From NCBI RefSeq assembly GCF_047948215.1, contig NC_134458.1, positions 134,481,571 to 134,545,570 of the forward strand: DNA of 64,000 nucleotides, read 5' to 3'. Both the position numbers and the translations under genes were made by a program. The notes beneath the pieces are model-generated. The model saw nothing but the letters and a program-made list of their open reading frames with translations, was not told the origin of the DNA and ran no database searches. This document shows, one piece after another, positions 1 through 13,880 of the stretch (position 1 is the first letter of the stretch; the number at the start of each line of letters is the position of its first letter). Source of the DNA: Lycorma delicatula. Taxonomy: Eukaryota > Arthropoda > Insecta > Hemiptera > Fulgoridae.

Positions 1-3000
1 TTGCTAAAATTATCAAATTATTCTTTGTTCCATTAATGTAATATAGTATAGTTGAATTATGTAAAAGCATTCCAATTTTTTATTCTACCGAATTCAACTC
101 CTCTTATAAATAAACTGTTAATACAGTGCGGAGAAAGATTTATTGTTATACAACCCAGTAGAAAACTAAGCACAGCTTTAATGGGCAAATTGTTTCATTA
201 AATACAGTTTTGGCTATAAAAGTTTGTTTCTTTTATTTTGCTTTTTTAATTCAGAGTTTGTCACCTATTTGCTGTTCCATGTGCAGTAGAAACACTCAGA
301 ATGAGTTTATGTTACAATACATTTGTGGTAATCATTTATAAAACTTAAATTAATCAAATTCGAGAATTTGCCATGAAAGAATAAGATGATTCATTTTTGA
401 TAAGAGGAAATGAAATATAAAAGTATTTTTTATTTTGAAATTTAATTTCATCAATTTTGATAGAATTAATGTGTTAATTATAAATTTATACATTTATAAT
501 TTGTTTACATTCATATGTTTCATTTAATCAAAGTTGTGAACTAATTCATTCAGAGCTAACAGTGCATAGCCTTTTCCTCTAAAGCTAATATTTCTTCTGA
601 CTTTTTTATTTATTTCACAAGATCATGCTGTTCTGTTTACCTTTCTTAAAGCTATTGCTTACTTTAATATTAGCATCCTTTCTCTCTGTTATGATATATT
701 CTTACTTTTATCAAATTATGAGGAATTTTGCTGCTTTGTTAGTAATAAGAAAGTAAGGATTTTATATTGTGGGTGTGCTTTCCTATTATATTGTGGGTAA
801 AATTTCCTATTAAAAAAAGAATTGTAGAAATTGAATGCAGTATAATCTTGTATTTGAATAATATTTAGCTAATTTTGGTTATAATTTTTCTGTTTGTTAT
901 TTAAAACCTGGCATTGAATTTGTTTATAATAATTCTTTGTTCATTTTTAATGCATTTTTTAAATAGACTGGTATTTATTTACGTTGTGTGAAAAAAAAAA
1001 TGTTGTCTTTTGGCTGTGAATATCAGTTGTTATTTTCTTTTATTTATCGCTAGTTGACATGATGTTATTATTATTTTTTTTTTAATATTGTTTATTTATA
1101 AATTATAATTATTATAAATTTTCATCCTGAATAGTATTCAGTAAAAAAATGTTAAAGGCTAATTTATGAAGATTAACAACTAGAAAGAAAACAGGGATTC
1201 TTTATGATTATTTTTCTGAAATATTTTCCTGTCTAAAATAATAATTAATTATAAAGTATTATAATTGTGTAAGAGGGAGATATTCTTTACAGAAATATTA
1301 ATAATCAATATTATTGTCAAATCTGTGATCTTTCTATTGGTAAATAATGTAAATTATGTGTTTAAATTTTTTCCTGGTACTGTACACATTGTCTAATTGA
1401 AAATTGCCTTAATAAAAAATAAAGATGTAATGAAATAAAATAGCCTGAAAATGTTAAATAGGAATGAAAAATTAAAAGATATATATATATATATATTATT
1501 TATGTCAAAAAATTATTGACATAGGAAAACTAAATAAATTAGGATTTGAACAAAACTGAAATTGAAACTTTTTTTGTTATAAAAGAAAGTATTAGATTTT
1601 AATCACTGTTCATTTTATTTTAAAAATACTTTGAGTTTGCAAAAGATTGTATTTTATTAATGAATCTCTAAAGTATTAATAGAAAAAAATTAATGATCTT
1701 AAGAATTTTTTTGTTACAAATTTTCAATATTTGTAAAACAGTTTGTTAAAAATTTGTGTCAAATTTAATTTAATAATGAATTATTATACATTTTTCCTTT
1801 ACCAATATCTGTTTTGTTCTTGTCCTTATATGCATCAGTTATTTTAAAGTAAATTTTAATATTAAGTTTTTATGTTAGTATTATTTTTTTTATTATATTA
1901 ATATTTTTAAATATTTTCTTTTCATATTTTTTGTTAAGTTATACATTGTAAGCTCTAATATTCAATACTACAATGATTGGCAGTCTAAAATAATCCCTAC
2001 TTATAACCCTGGGTTGCTTATTCAGTAAATCAAAGATAACTAAACTGAAGGTGGTGAAATTAATTTTCAGTGAGGTTCTGGATCTTTGAGAATTTTAATT
2101 GCCCTTGGGGAAGCCTCAATTAATGAAAACTATGCAATAAAAATGGTTTCTAGCTATGAATATTTGATTAATAAATGTTGCAGGAAGTTGTAAAATAAAT
2201 CCACAACTCTGATTCCATTATTTCAAGGGCTACTATAAATGTGTTTCATTGGATTTGGCATGCTTTGATATGCCACAGTATATTTGAATCAGTAATGAAG
2301 TCTGTGGAAAATTAATTCATTTCACATTTTCCTTACTAAGTTTGGGATGCTTGTTATTCTTGGGAATGGTTATGTATATGTGCTTTGTAATGATTATAGA
2401 CTTGGCTTGGGAATGACTTTGTCTTGATTCAGGCACTTTTACAGGTGTGGCACCTGACAAATATACATAAACTTAACTCATTTTTGTACATTGAATGAGC
2501 ACAATATAATATTTTAAAAAGAACAGAATTTTTTTTATTACTGTTTGGTAATAATTTGACGTAATACTATAAATAAATGTTGAAAATCTTGTTATTATAT
2601 ATTTTTAATTCATCATAAGTTGCTTAAAAACGTTTTGTAGTTTCAAAGGGATTCAATACTTTAAATTTTGTCATAAATGTTTGTTAAGGCTTTTTCTCAT
2701 TTTCTGAAATTCTCAAGTATAATAAATTTTTCAACTCTTCACTTTTGACCGCTTCAATGTCAAGAAATGTCTTCCTTCTTAATTCTCACCTTAAGAATGT
2801 TTATAGTTGATTTTAAAAATATGTCTGAATAACTATTACTGTGACATTAAATAATTTTCTTCAATTTATAAATTCTAAAAATTTAATTTTATTAGCTAAA
2901 AAATCTTTTTGTTCAACAAGTTTTGCTTAAAAGTATTAGATGATAATTATATTTAATGTATTTTTACCTAAAATTTAATTATGTTTTAGATATTTTTACC

Positions 3001-6000
3001 TAGGTTTTAATATTGTGTAAAGAAGCGCAAATCTGTTAAATGCAAGTTGGTAAAGTAATTCCTTGCTACTGTTGAATACATTCCACACTTTATTGACAAT
3101 AGTGAGATCTCACTTAAATGGAAAATACTAGTTGTATTCCTTAACAGTAGAAGCAGTAAGATGAAATTAGTATGTTTTAGACAAAAGATAATATAACATA
3201 AGTGAATTTATTGAATCTATTTTTTCATGTATAGATATTTCCTGATGTATCCACAAAACTATTAAGTCTTTAACTGTTTAACTTTTTTATTCTACAAAGA
3301 ATATTTTACAAATTACTGGAATTATAAACCTAAGTTTTTTTTATATATATTTTTTTAATTTAATTTTTTGAGTCACCATATATTGGTACAATACTTTATT
3401 TACTGATAATAATTTTAATGTTCATTTATTAAATTTATATTTACTTTTGTATTATCTAATAAAACAACATTTTTTAGCCTACTCTTAATGTAAAAAGAGA
3501 AGGTAATCCAATTTATTTATTCTCATTGTTCAGAAGAAAATTGTGAGTTTACTTTATTTCTTAGTATTTTCCATTACTTTAAATATTTGTACATGGTCCT
3601 TTTATACCCAGTTATGTAACTGATATAAATAGTAGCGAATAGCTCTTATTTATAATTTATTACAAAATAAATAATTACAAGTAATCTTATAGTCAGCAGT
3701 TATTTAACTATTGCTGTAAGAATCTAAAATTAAAAAAATATTTAATTACATAAATAAATTTTTTTAAATATTCTTTTTATAGCAGCCACTACTTGGATGA
3801 ACAAAATTAAAAGCAATAAATTTTTAACTAACAAAGAAAATACTGAATCGTATCTCATACATTTATGTTTATTTTTATACATTCAGAAATTCCAATATAT
3901 CATGTTTGAAAATATGATAACACCTTGGAAAAAGGTATTACTGACATTTGATCTTTGTCATTCATTTTTAGGTGTTATCAGAGCTGTGCAGTATATTAGA
4001 GCTTAAACTGTAATTTTAATATTTTTGTAATGACTTAAGTTCAGTGTTTAATTAAATATAATTTTTTGAAAAATATTTTATGCGTAGATCATTTTAAATA
4101 CACAAACTGGTAAAAATTAGAAATGTATGTACTTTTTCCATTACGGTTTTTTATACATATAATCTGTATCAAAAATCACATTTATGAGTTTCTTATACCA
4201 GATGAACTGATTAAGGGATATAGAGCTAAGTGCTAATCTAAAGTGTATCGTGTAATTATTAACCCCTTAACAATATTTTTTTACAGACTATCTTGCTGCT
4301 GTTAGAAAAAAACACTGTTAAAACCTATTCTTTAACTTATTGTCCAGATATTATTATTTCACATACCAATACATTTCAAACTACAGTTTCTGCCTACATA
4401 GATTATGCAATGAGATGAAAGTTTGTTTCATATCTGTACAAACTGATATTTTTTTTATAGAAAATACTACAATATATTTATGATTAATTTACTGAATAAA
4501 GTGAAGTGTGAGTTTACTAAGTTTGTAGAACATGAACAATTGTTCATACGAATATGATTTATGAATGAAATTTTATGGAGTGTTATAATACCAAGCGAAA
4601 ATTGGACTGTAACCCAGAATGTTTGGTTGAAAGATAAATGTACCATCTCATGGATATCATTGTTTATTTCAGTAGTATTGATATTAATCTTTTATAAAAG
4701 AATAATAAATTCATAAAATAGCTCCTGATCATTTATTTCACTTTATGCTATACCATTATGTTTCTATACTACAAAATGTGGTTTACTTAAATTAACCAAA
4801 ACAATTTTTGTTGACTTGATAATTAATTATTAAGGGGTTAATTTAATTAAGTAGATATGTTGTTTCATATTTATGCAAATTACTTAAGAGCTGATTAAAG
4901 CTTAATTAGTTGTTTTAAATTATTTATTGACATTTTGGTGCCAGAAGGTTCTTTTATAATTTGTAAATTGTAATTTACTGATTGTGATTTTTTCATTCAT
5001 TTATTACTCAGTTACTCAGGGAAGTTACCCTGTCTTCTTTTGATGAATTTTATTAATATTTTCATTTAAAAATTACAAGCTATTTATTTTTTATGAGCAA
5101 CTGCCCATAAAACTGTATTTTTAGTAGCAAAAAATGATAATTTCAATTTATTAAAAATTCCAGTTTATTAGGGCATCCAAGTTTCATGAATGCTCATAAA
5201 GAAAAGTTTGCCTATTACCAAATGTATCCATTGCATTTAACTGACATGTTTTACTTAAAATCTTACTTAGCCCATTTACATACAGTTGTGATTGTTCTCA
5301 TTCAATCATTACCGTAAAATAAACTGCTAAATTGAACCCAGCCAACTGTATCTGTAGAAAGATGATCAGTGAATTTTTTAACTAAAAATTGGAATTCTAA
5401 TAAAATGCATTCATTTCTTTACAATGAGTGCATTCTATTTTTTCTATAATGTATTCATTATTCTTAATAAACTTGTTTACTAATTCTATACAATATTTTT
5501 TACTTATAAAGAAATATGTGTTTCAAGAAGTAAGAAATAGTAATTAAAAAATTTGTATAAATAGGTTTACTATGTTAATTATTTGTGGGTTTTTTTATTT
5601 ACTTTAACAGCTAATTTAATTTTACGATATTTGTATCTAAATTTATTAATATTTATTTATAACTTATATCTAATTTATTTATTTAGTAAACAAGAATGAA
5701 CATAATATTGCAACATATGTACTTATGTACACAAATACTCAAATAAAACTAATTTAAAAACAAATCATTAATTAATTTCTGTAATGAGATAATAATCAGT
5801 GTAGTGTAGCCATTTTAAACCTTTGGACCAGGCAGATTTTACATTCTTTTAACCTTAGAACCAAGCAGAGTTTATTATTTTTATTATATTAAGTTAAAAA
5901 AGTTTTATTCAAACATTTTTTGGCTGAAATAGAATAATTTTTTTTAAAATACATAAAATGTTTGTTTATGTATATTTTAATTAAGCATTAAACATTTTAA

Positions 6001-7248
6001 TGTGAAAAAATTAGAATTTAAATAAAATAAAAAAATATAATAATAATCTTTGAACAAATTAAAATAAACCCAAATAAATTTTCTAGGAAACTAATTCAAT
6101 TTTAGTCACAGTTAATTAGAAAAATATATTTTTTTGTCAAAAATTTTACTGCGATGTGAATCAACTGATTGTCTTTTTCATGAGGATAATCATTGTCACT
6201 GTCAACAAAAATGTTATTTCCCTAATCTTTAACTGTTAATCTTCTTACCTATGTTTCAGTAATATTACATAATCATTTTAAAACTTATTTTTACTAATTT
6301 AAATACCTAAAAACTTTTAATTATAAATGATGATTTATTTTAATAAAATTATATTAATAATGTATTCACATTAGGAAAGGAATAAAATCTTAAAGATTTA
6401 AAAATTATTTGTTCTCTGATAATAAAAACTAACATTATGCTAAAAGAAATTAAATTGTAAACCAGAGCATATAAAAGAAATCAAACTCTTTGTCAGTCGT
6501 TATTATTATCTAAAAATACCATAAAAATTAATAAATTGAGACAAAAAAAAAATAATAGATAAAAATAATAATAATAACTGTATTAATTTTTAAACTGTAT
6601 TAATTTTTTGATAATTTATTATTAGAGATACAGTTATTATTTAAAAATAAAAGTATACAATCAATTTACATTTAGAATTATAAGTTTATAAATTGCTGAT
6701 CTTTTGCGATAAATTTTGTTGCCCAATGATTTTGAGTAGGGTCACCAAAAGATAATAAAAATTTCATGATTTTTATTTTTTACTAATGAAAATTCAATAA
6801 TTAATTTTTAAAATTATTTTTGTTTTTCCTTTACACATCACTGAAAGATGGTTGTTATTCTTTAGCTTATATTTATTAAACAAAATTGATTTCTGATATT
6901 AATAACTTATGTTAAAATGAAATTCAATTTTAGAACTACTTATTGTCTCATTACATGAATAATGTATGTTTTGTTAATTTATTAAAAGTATTAAATTACC
7001 AAATCTAAGCTAAACATTAAATTAATTAAGTTCCACATTATTTAACTACATAACTTGATAACTAAATTTAAAAAAAATCATGTAGGGAAACATGTATTTC
7101 ATCTGGTTAAGTAATATTTTTGTAACTTTCTGTTTTATTTGCTCATGTTTATATTTTCTTACATTTATTAATAGTAGTATTAAATTGAAATTCTTCAATG
7201 ATTAATATTAAAGATTAGTATTACTGACTAAATTATATTTTTTTTAGG
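1..7248. other. AT-rich gene-free DNA
   Basis: No coding region, RNA gene or recognisable mobile element was seen. The stretch is dominated by A/T runs and short poly(A)/poly(T) tracts. A short alternating TA run lies near 1481-1497. The longest open frame (3797-4006) is a 69-codon frame in low-complexity DNA that resembles nothing known. An intron of a large gene or intergenic DNA are both possible. Confidence 0.6.
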
Positions 7249-7437
7249 TAAAAGTTGTAAAATCTTTATCTGAGTATGAGCTAGATTTTGCTTTAAATCA
7301 AGCTTCTTCACAAGCTCTTCAAGAAGGGTGTTTTATTGCGCTGTTGAATGTACACTGATGTTTTGATTAGGTCTTGAAGGATCTTGTTTGACAAATTCAA
7401 AGGAGTGTATGTCATTACTTAAGATTGTTCATGTAGA
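7249..7437 (+). repeat. Diverged direct repeat, copy A
   Basis: About 189 bases match a block at 8300-8508, roughly 1,051 bases downstream, with scattered substitutions and an extra ~20 bases in the downstream copy. Shared landmarks are 'aaaatctttatctga', 'gggtgttttattg' and the final 'ttcatgtaga'. It is preceded by a T-rich tract ending in ag, like a splice acceptor, and reads open for about 35 codons, but no protein family is recognised. It may be an old interspersed repeat or a local duplication. Confidence 0.6.
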
Positions 7438-8299
7438 TAATTTCGCCTCATTTTTATAACTCATGACTGACTGCTGTAATGTATATTAATCTTTTCTTTA
7501 AAATTCTATCAACTACTTAGATCACAGCAGTTACATTAAAATTGATTTCATATAAATTTTATGGAGGGGTTGTAGATTATACCCTGGATCTCTGGTCCAG
7601 TAAGCAAGCATGCTGTCGCATGTACTGTCAAGAGATTAATAAACATAATAAATAAAATGATGAAAGTATGAACAAAACAAAAAAATTCTACTTCAGACCA
7701 CAAATCATCCAAAAGTTTTTCTGATAGATAATTATTAATTCCTTACTCAAATCATTGTTGCTTTTTAAATCAATGTAATAGCACCAGATATACAAAATAT
7801 TGTTATAAAGGTTCTATTATGTAAAAAAATTTATTTGGAAGTTGTTTAAAAAATACTGATTGGTTAACATATTTTAACTATTGTAATATTTAATTTTGAT
7901 TTGAAATTATGCTGCCTTATAACAAGCTGTGTAACTTACAAAATGTGAGTTTAGCAATCAGTCTTGCAGAGCTTAAGCCAACTACTCCTGAGACAGTATC
8001 ATTTCTCATTTAAATCAATTACCCATCCATTAGGGTAGATAATCGTATTAAACAAACAATTTATAAAATATCAATTAAGTGAGAAGGAGAATTATTTTTT
8101 AGGTTTTATGGTCTTTTGAATAGCATCTGCTTAAACCAGATGGTCTGAAACCCAATGCATTTCTGTTGGCACTTAAAACCATTTCAGTTGGGTATGATCA
8201 GTTCGACTTATACTATCTTCAGAGTGATAAATTATATGGTATTGTGTTAAATTAAATTTATTCACAGAACAGTTTTAAACTGATTAGAGTTTTTTAAGA

Positions 8300-8508
8300 T
8301 AAAAGTTGTAAAATCTTTATCTGAATATGAGCTAGCTTTTCCTCTTAATAAGCTTCTTCATAAGCTCTTCAAAAAGGGTGTTTTATTGTGCTGTTGAATA
8401 TACGCTGATTTTTAGATTAGGTTTTGAAGGTTCCTTGTTGTTTGTGATATGTTCACACTCTTTTTTGAACTTGTTTGTGTATGTCATTATTTAAGTTTGT
8501 TCATGTAG
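8300..8508 (+). repeat. Diverged direct repeat, copy B
   Basis: Second copy of the 7249-7437 block in the same orientation. Its right part ('ggttttgaagg' to 'gtttgtgat') also has an inverted partner at about 8613-8655 beginning 'atcacaaacaa', so this 1.4 kb holds at least three related segments. No coding function is evident. Confidence 0.55.
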
Positions 8509-8612
8509 AATGTTTTTTTATAAATATTTTTATATTTCAAATTGGCTTAAAAACTTAAACATATTATTCTAAATGAATAAACAAATTTAAATCATAGATA
8601 TTCATTGAAGAA

Positions 8613-8655
8613 ATCACAAACAATAAAAAACCTTCAAAATTGATTCAAACATCAG
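8613..8655 (-). repeat. Short inverted copy of part of repeat B
   Basis: The sequence starting 'atcacaaacaataaa' and running through 'ccttcaaaa' is the reverse complement, with mismatches, of about 8405-8443 in repeat copy B. It could fold back on copy B across about 170 bases. Confidence 0.4.
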
Positions 8656-8902
8656 AACCACATTTAACATTATGATAATAACAATATGGTTGATCTAATA
8701 GTATGGTTGGACCTGAAGAATTTCATATCTGAAATTTTCAGATTCACCTGGGGATTTCTGAAGAATTTTGATTAAAAGAAAAGTTAGTCGAGATCAGATA
8801 TTTTATAATTTTTATCTTAAAATAAACTTTAGTTAACTTAAAAGCTGTTTTATATTTTTTAAACAAAGTACATCAAGGATAACAAAATTCACACATTTAT
8901 TT

Positions 8903-8950
8903 AGTTGGTCATTTATGAAGACGAATAGTTGGTCATTTATGAAGATGTCT
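8903..8950. repeat. 24-base tandem duplication
   Basis: The unit beginning 'agttggtcatttatgaag' occurs twice with a 24-base period (8903-8926 and 8927-8950). The copies differ only in the last few bases. A small replication-slippage duplication. Confidence 0.75.
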
Positions 8951-9708
8951 AAGAAAAGATGGATTAGAAAAATAACATTTAATGTCAAATTTACTTGATT
9001 AAAGAAAACATTTTAAGTACAGTAATTGCTACAATTACATTACAGTTATATAAAAATATTAAGTTATAATACATGAATGTCGTAATTTCTTGTAAAGAAC
9101 TATCTTCACTGCATAACTTCTTTACATATTAAATTTTTTTTTGTGATGCTTATTTTGAAAAAAGTGGTATTTTAGAATGTATTTTGAAGGGACCATGGAT
9201 TGTAAATTAATTCTATTTAATTATTTATTTATTTGTCTGTTCATTCATGTTCATAAAGATTTTTTTACCTCATTACAGCAATTTTTAGTTTTCAATTAAT
9301 CTAGTCGTACAATTTTAATGTTGTTAACTTATTATTATTCTTTTGTAAGTTCATTTATAATTTTGTTATAATATTATTTTGTTTATACATAATTATTATT
9401 GTAAGACTTGAGTAATTATTAATTGTAATTTTTTATATGTTGAGAATGTGTATGTTTAATAACGTAATTTTTAAAGTTTTTTTAGACTTTTAAAGTCTAT
9501 ATAAGCTAATCTATTACATTAATTATTATTGTTTATTTAATTAATATCATTTGTAAGTAATAGGTTTATTTATTATTGTATTTCATGATACCAGTGATTT
9601 TTTCCATGTTTTATTTTTTACTTTGATTTGTTATTTATTTTATTTCGTATTCTTGTTTAATAATTAAATATGGACATTTAAATAAATTGTGAATTATTAT
9701 CATTACGT

Positions 9709-10477
9709 ATGATAATAATGATAAACTTCTTTTATAACGAAATGATTTTGGCACCGATTATTGCAATGGAGCTGTTTAATCATGTGAAATTAATGATTGA
9801 TGACGACATTGATGACGATGATGATAAAGGTATTTAAGTGATTTTTACAATTTAAATTTTAATAAAGACTTTTTAGTAAATTGTAATATTACAATTATAA
9901 TGTATTATATTTTGTATGTTTATCAGTCATAATCTATTTGCATTATTGTTTGCGTGTAATAATGACTGGTGTTAGATTTAAAAAAAAAAAAATTATTGAT
10001 TTACTTGTGTATGTATTTTTTAATTTAATATTATTTTTAATTAATTTGTGTTAACTCCTACATAATGTCTTTCAACGTGTGAAGACGTGTTCAATATTTG
10101 AAAAAAAAATCTTGTTCATTCATTTCCGTTGCTGTTGTTGCTGAGATTGTTTTATGATGATATCTGTGTAATTAACATAAAACAGTTACTTATTTCTACC
10201 TGCATACTTTTTAACCAGTACTTGTAAAAAATTGTTCTAAATTAAAAAAAAAATTAACTGTATTTGTCTATGTTGGTTTTGTATATAAATAATTATAATA
10301 TGCTGACATTTTTTAAATAAAATTTTATCAGTTTGTGATTTTATAATAATTTTTAATAATACATTTTTTATTTAGTTTTCAGTTAACAAACTGAAGCAGA
10401 TGAAGCAGAAGCAAACCGAAGCAGAATATCTGTTGATGACATTTTTTGTTATAATCTCTCATTTATTAAAGAAATAA
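9709..10477 (+). CDS. Speculative two-exon small gene, 60-71 residues
   Basis: An acidic frame starting at ATG 9709 (or in-frame ATGs at 9742 or 9766) runs to 9829, where AAAG is followed by GTATTT, a plausible splice donor. Unspliced, the frame stops at once (TAA 9835). A T-rich tract ending in 'ttttcag' at 10382 is a good acceptor. Joining across the ~553-base intron keeps phase and continues with a lysine/glutamine-rich stretch, then a hydrophobic tail, to TAA at 10475. Features seen: an Asp cluster (DDDIDDDDD) near the junction, then 'NKLKQMKQKQTEAEY', then 'LLMTFFVIISHLL', which could be a weak membrane segment. No family is recognised and the join could be fortuitous in AT-rich DNA. Transcript data would decide. 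Confidence 0.25.
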
Positions 10478-12335
10478 GAGGATGATTTGCTTTTCATACG
10501 GTACATATTAAGTTAGGAAAAATGATTCATAGTTTTTCATGCATATTAATAGTTTTCCGTAAATTAATGATGTTATAAATCAATAAATTTTGAATTTATT
10601 TTAACATGCATATTTGTTTTTATTGTTAAAAAATACATTAAAACTTATCTATCCCAATTATATTGGATAAATGCTATTTTGACAATTTGCTCATTATGAA
10701 ATAAATAACTAATATATTCTAAAACATACACTGAAAGAGGATTACCTTTTTAAAATCATTCGAAGTTGAAATTACATCACAGAAAACAAAATAGAACTAC
10801 AATTTTGGGTCCAACTATCTAGAATACATATTAAGGCAATACAGTACCATAAGAAAATTAATTTGGAATTTTCTTTTAAAAACAGAAGAAGCTGCTGAAT
10901 CTTTTAGCCCCCTCTGAAACAGCTTCTTTGGATCTAGTACCAAAGACAAGGATTAAGTCTATACCAAAAATGTTGATTTGCAATAAAAATGAAAAAAATT
11001 CACTTTTAAACTTCAAAATTTTCTATTCAAAATAAATATGAATATAAATTATATATGAATTATAACATCCCAACAATGCATAAAACAGACTGTTTGTGTA
11101 TTTCATTCCAACTTTTGGGTTAGTAATCTGCAAGGTTTTTATGTTTCAGTATGGTATATCATAGTTATACAAATAGGTAATAAATAATAAAAATGAGCTA
11201 GCTTTAACTGATAAGTATTGTGAAAAAAAAATCATTATAATTTTATGAGATAAAAAATTGTGAGATTAGAAATCTGTGGTAGGTAGAATTATTCACCAAT
11301 AGGTCTACATTAAGGTTTGATTATGTAAATGGATACATTTTTGCAAATAAAATATGCAGTATAATAATTGGTTTGCTTGAAAAAATGCCTTAAAAATACA
11401 ACTTTTTTTTTTTTGTAGTAAAACATTAATTCTAATTTCTTATACTTAATTTATGCCTTGTATTTTTCATGATCCATATAATTGTGTAAAAATAAATGAT
11501 TGTATCAAAATGACATTCAATTTGAAATTATAAAAAAAGGTCTATTGTCATTCATTTTGGTGGTTTAGTTTCATATAATTGTTATTCATAAACTAATTAA
11601 TAAAATAATACAATAATAAATGGCATAAATTTTCTACTTCACTTCATTTTATTATATTACAATTATAATAATTTTTATATAAATTGATCATTAATATATT
11701 ATTTTTATTACACAATTTTGAAAGCTGTTGAGCTGTTATGTTTAAAAAGTATGCAGAACATAAATTGATGTTTTTATTTTTACATAAGAGCCTTGTCTAA
11801 TGTAATACAATATTTTGATAACAGAGCTCCTTAATTAATTGTGATGTGCCTAGCTCTTCACACAGATTATTATAATTATTATTTATTTGTAAATATATAT
11901 TATAAAATAATGTAATAATTATATTATAATAATGTATAAATAATTTGTAAATATACTTGTAAGATTTATTAATGAATTAATTAAAATTTGTATATATATT
12001 GTAGATTAACATTGTAGACAAGTGGTTCGTTTTGTCTAAATAAATAAAATTGTAGATTAATAACAATAATAATTATTATAATGATTATAATAATAATAAT
12101 TGTAATGAAAATATTATGAAATGACATGTATAAATTTGCGAAAAGTAATGGAAAAACATATTATAAATTAAATTATGTGCAGTTGTTTATACAAGATCTA
12201 GAATTCTCAATTATAAATAAATATTTTTAATGTAGAAAATATCATAAGATAAAAATAAGTAATGTGAAAAAAGTTCTGTACAGTAGGTTTCAGTAGAATC
12301 CATTTTCATGGAGAAAAAAATACATGTTTTTTCAT

Positions 12336-12337
<2 letters not shown>
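10478..12337. other. AT-rich gene-free DNA
   Basis: No supported gene or element. The DNA contains many short runs of A and T and AAT-type simple sequence (about 11870-12110). If the upstream small gene is real, the first part would be its 3' untranslated region. Confidence 0.55.
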
Positions 12338-12366
<29 letters not shown>

Positions 12367-12368
12367 TA
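12338..12368. repeat. (TA)n microsatellite
   Basis: Uninterrupted alternating AT of about 27 bases, flanked by other AT-rich sequence. A simple repeat with no further function visible. Confidence 0.9.
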
Positions 12369-12724
12369 TACATAATGTAAATTATAATAATTTATTCTTG
12401 TGTTTCATTTATTTACCTTCATTGATGTTTTATAAGTTATGTTTCAAATTTATTTAACCTTGAAGTTCTAAAATCTTGGTGTTTCCCCTTAAATAAATTA
12501 ATTGATATTTTATTTACCCTTTAAAGGTGTCATAAATGAGTTAGGATTAAAACTTTACTTTTAATTAATGTTCCAGATGAACTCTAAGATAGTTTTTAAT
12601 TTACATACCAAACTTATTTATATGACAGATACTGAGTTCACTAACATGTTTATTTTTATTTTTTATATGCTACTATCTCTAAAAAAATATTCTTAACATT
12701 TATTTCATTATGTTTATCTGTTTT

Positions 12725-12905
12725 TTTTAATGATTAATTCATCATGTAACCTTAATGGGGAAGCTTATGCATGAGAATGTGGAATGGAAATTTTGTAGCA
12801 CAGAAGAAAAATGCCATGACAGACCAAGAGATTCATATCTGGGGCTTTCCAAATTAAAGACTGAGGCTCTTTCATTCTGCCACAGCATGGCAAATTCTCT
12901 CTAAT
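12725..12905 (-). repeat. SINE family 2 copy, tRNA-derived, decayed
   Basis: Read on the minus strand, the right end carries a tRNA-like head: a box B-like segment (plus strand 'gattcatatctggggc') and a box A-like segment (plus 'ctgccacagcatgg'). A tail containing 'aaattttgta' and 'atgccat' follows. A related tail lies at 59669-59765 and a related head at 22346-22500. The head suggests an RNA polymerase III promoter of tRNA origin. It is heavily mutated, so the family link is an inference. Confidence 0.45.
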
Positions 12906-13880
12906 TTCTATTTATTTTTACATAATGCTTTTGTGCATTGTCTTGTAACAATTCTTTAAATGGAAACCTTTTTGACTTACATTTAAGGAGTATTTTTCAT
13001 GAAGATTTAAAATAATGATGATAAAAGTTTAAAAGTTGCCATGATTGGTCACACAATTACTCATCATCCAATTATCAATACATTCTAACTTAAATTTAAT
13101 TTTAATTTGTTACTAATTTTCATTTAAAAATATAGATCGAGACTAGTTTGTCAGCGTCATTTGGTTATTCTGCTTCTTATTTTAACTCAACTTCAAATTT
13201 TAACTTCAATAACTTTGTAGCACAATTCTTTCTATTCATGAAATCAGACAAATCAGTGTGTTTGGTAGAACTCTGAATTTTTTTGGATGCATCTCATCTT
13301 ATATAATTGGGATTTTACTGTAATTAACTAAATAGTTAAACTGTTGTTTAAATTATTTTAAAAATTAAATAGTTACCTCAATGGTAACTGGTTACCATTG
13401 TTGTTAATCATCTGTTTTGGATTTTCTTAAAAAATAATTGTTTGTAAAGGATATACTCTCATTAATTTGTACAGTCTCTTTTAACGGCTGATTATCAATA
13501 GAAAGCAGGATTTGCCGTTAATTTTGCTGTACACTTATAGAATCTGAGCATGTAATTGACATCTTTTTAATTATTATTCTAAATTTTCAAGAGTAATTCT
13601 GTGGGTCAGAGTAATGATTCTGAGGGATTGTGACTGTTAAAATTTAATTTTATGAATCTTTGAAAGAAATTTTTTTTCAATTAAAACTAGTTTGGAATTT
13701 CTCAAAATTACATCTGGTGATTTTTGAAATTATACCTTAATGCATGTAATAAAATTCCACGCATTTATCTGAAAAAAGAACCAACCATAAAGTAGAGAGT
13801 ACAACATTTTAGCATCTATAATTTTTTTTTTCAATTTTGCCAGGAATTTCATTGATACCACTAAATTTTTATTTGTATTT
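12906..13880. other. AT-rich gene-free DNA
   Basis: No gene or element is supported here. The block ends where the hAT-like sequence begins. Confidence 0.5.

Noticed and set aside
3060..3160. Inverted 'ctactgtt' words
   Set aside because: Short imperfect arms with gaps, expected by chance at this base composition.
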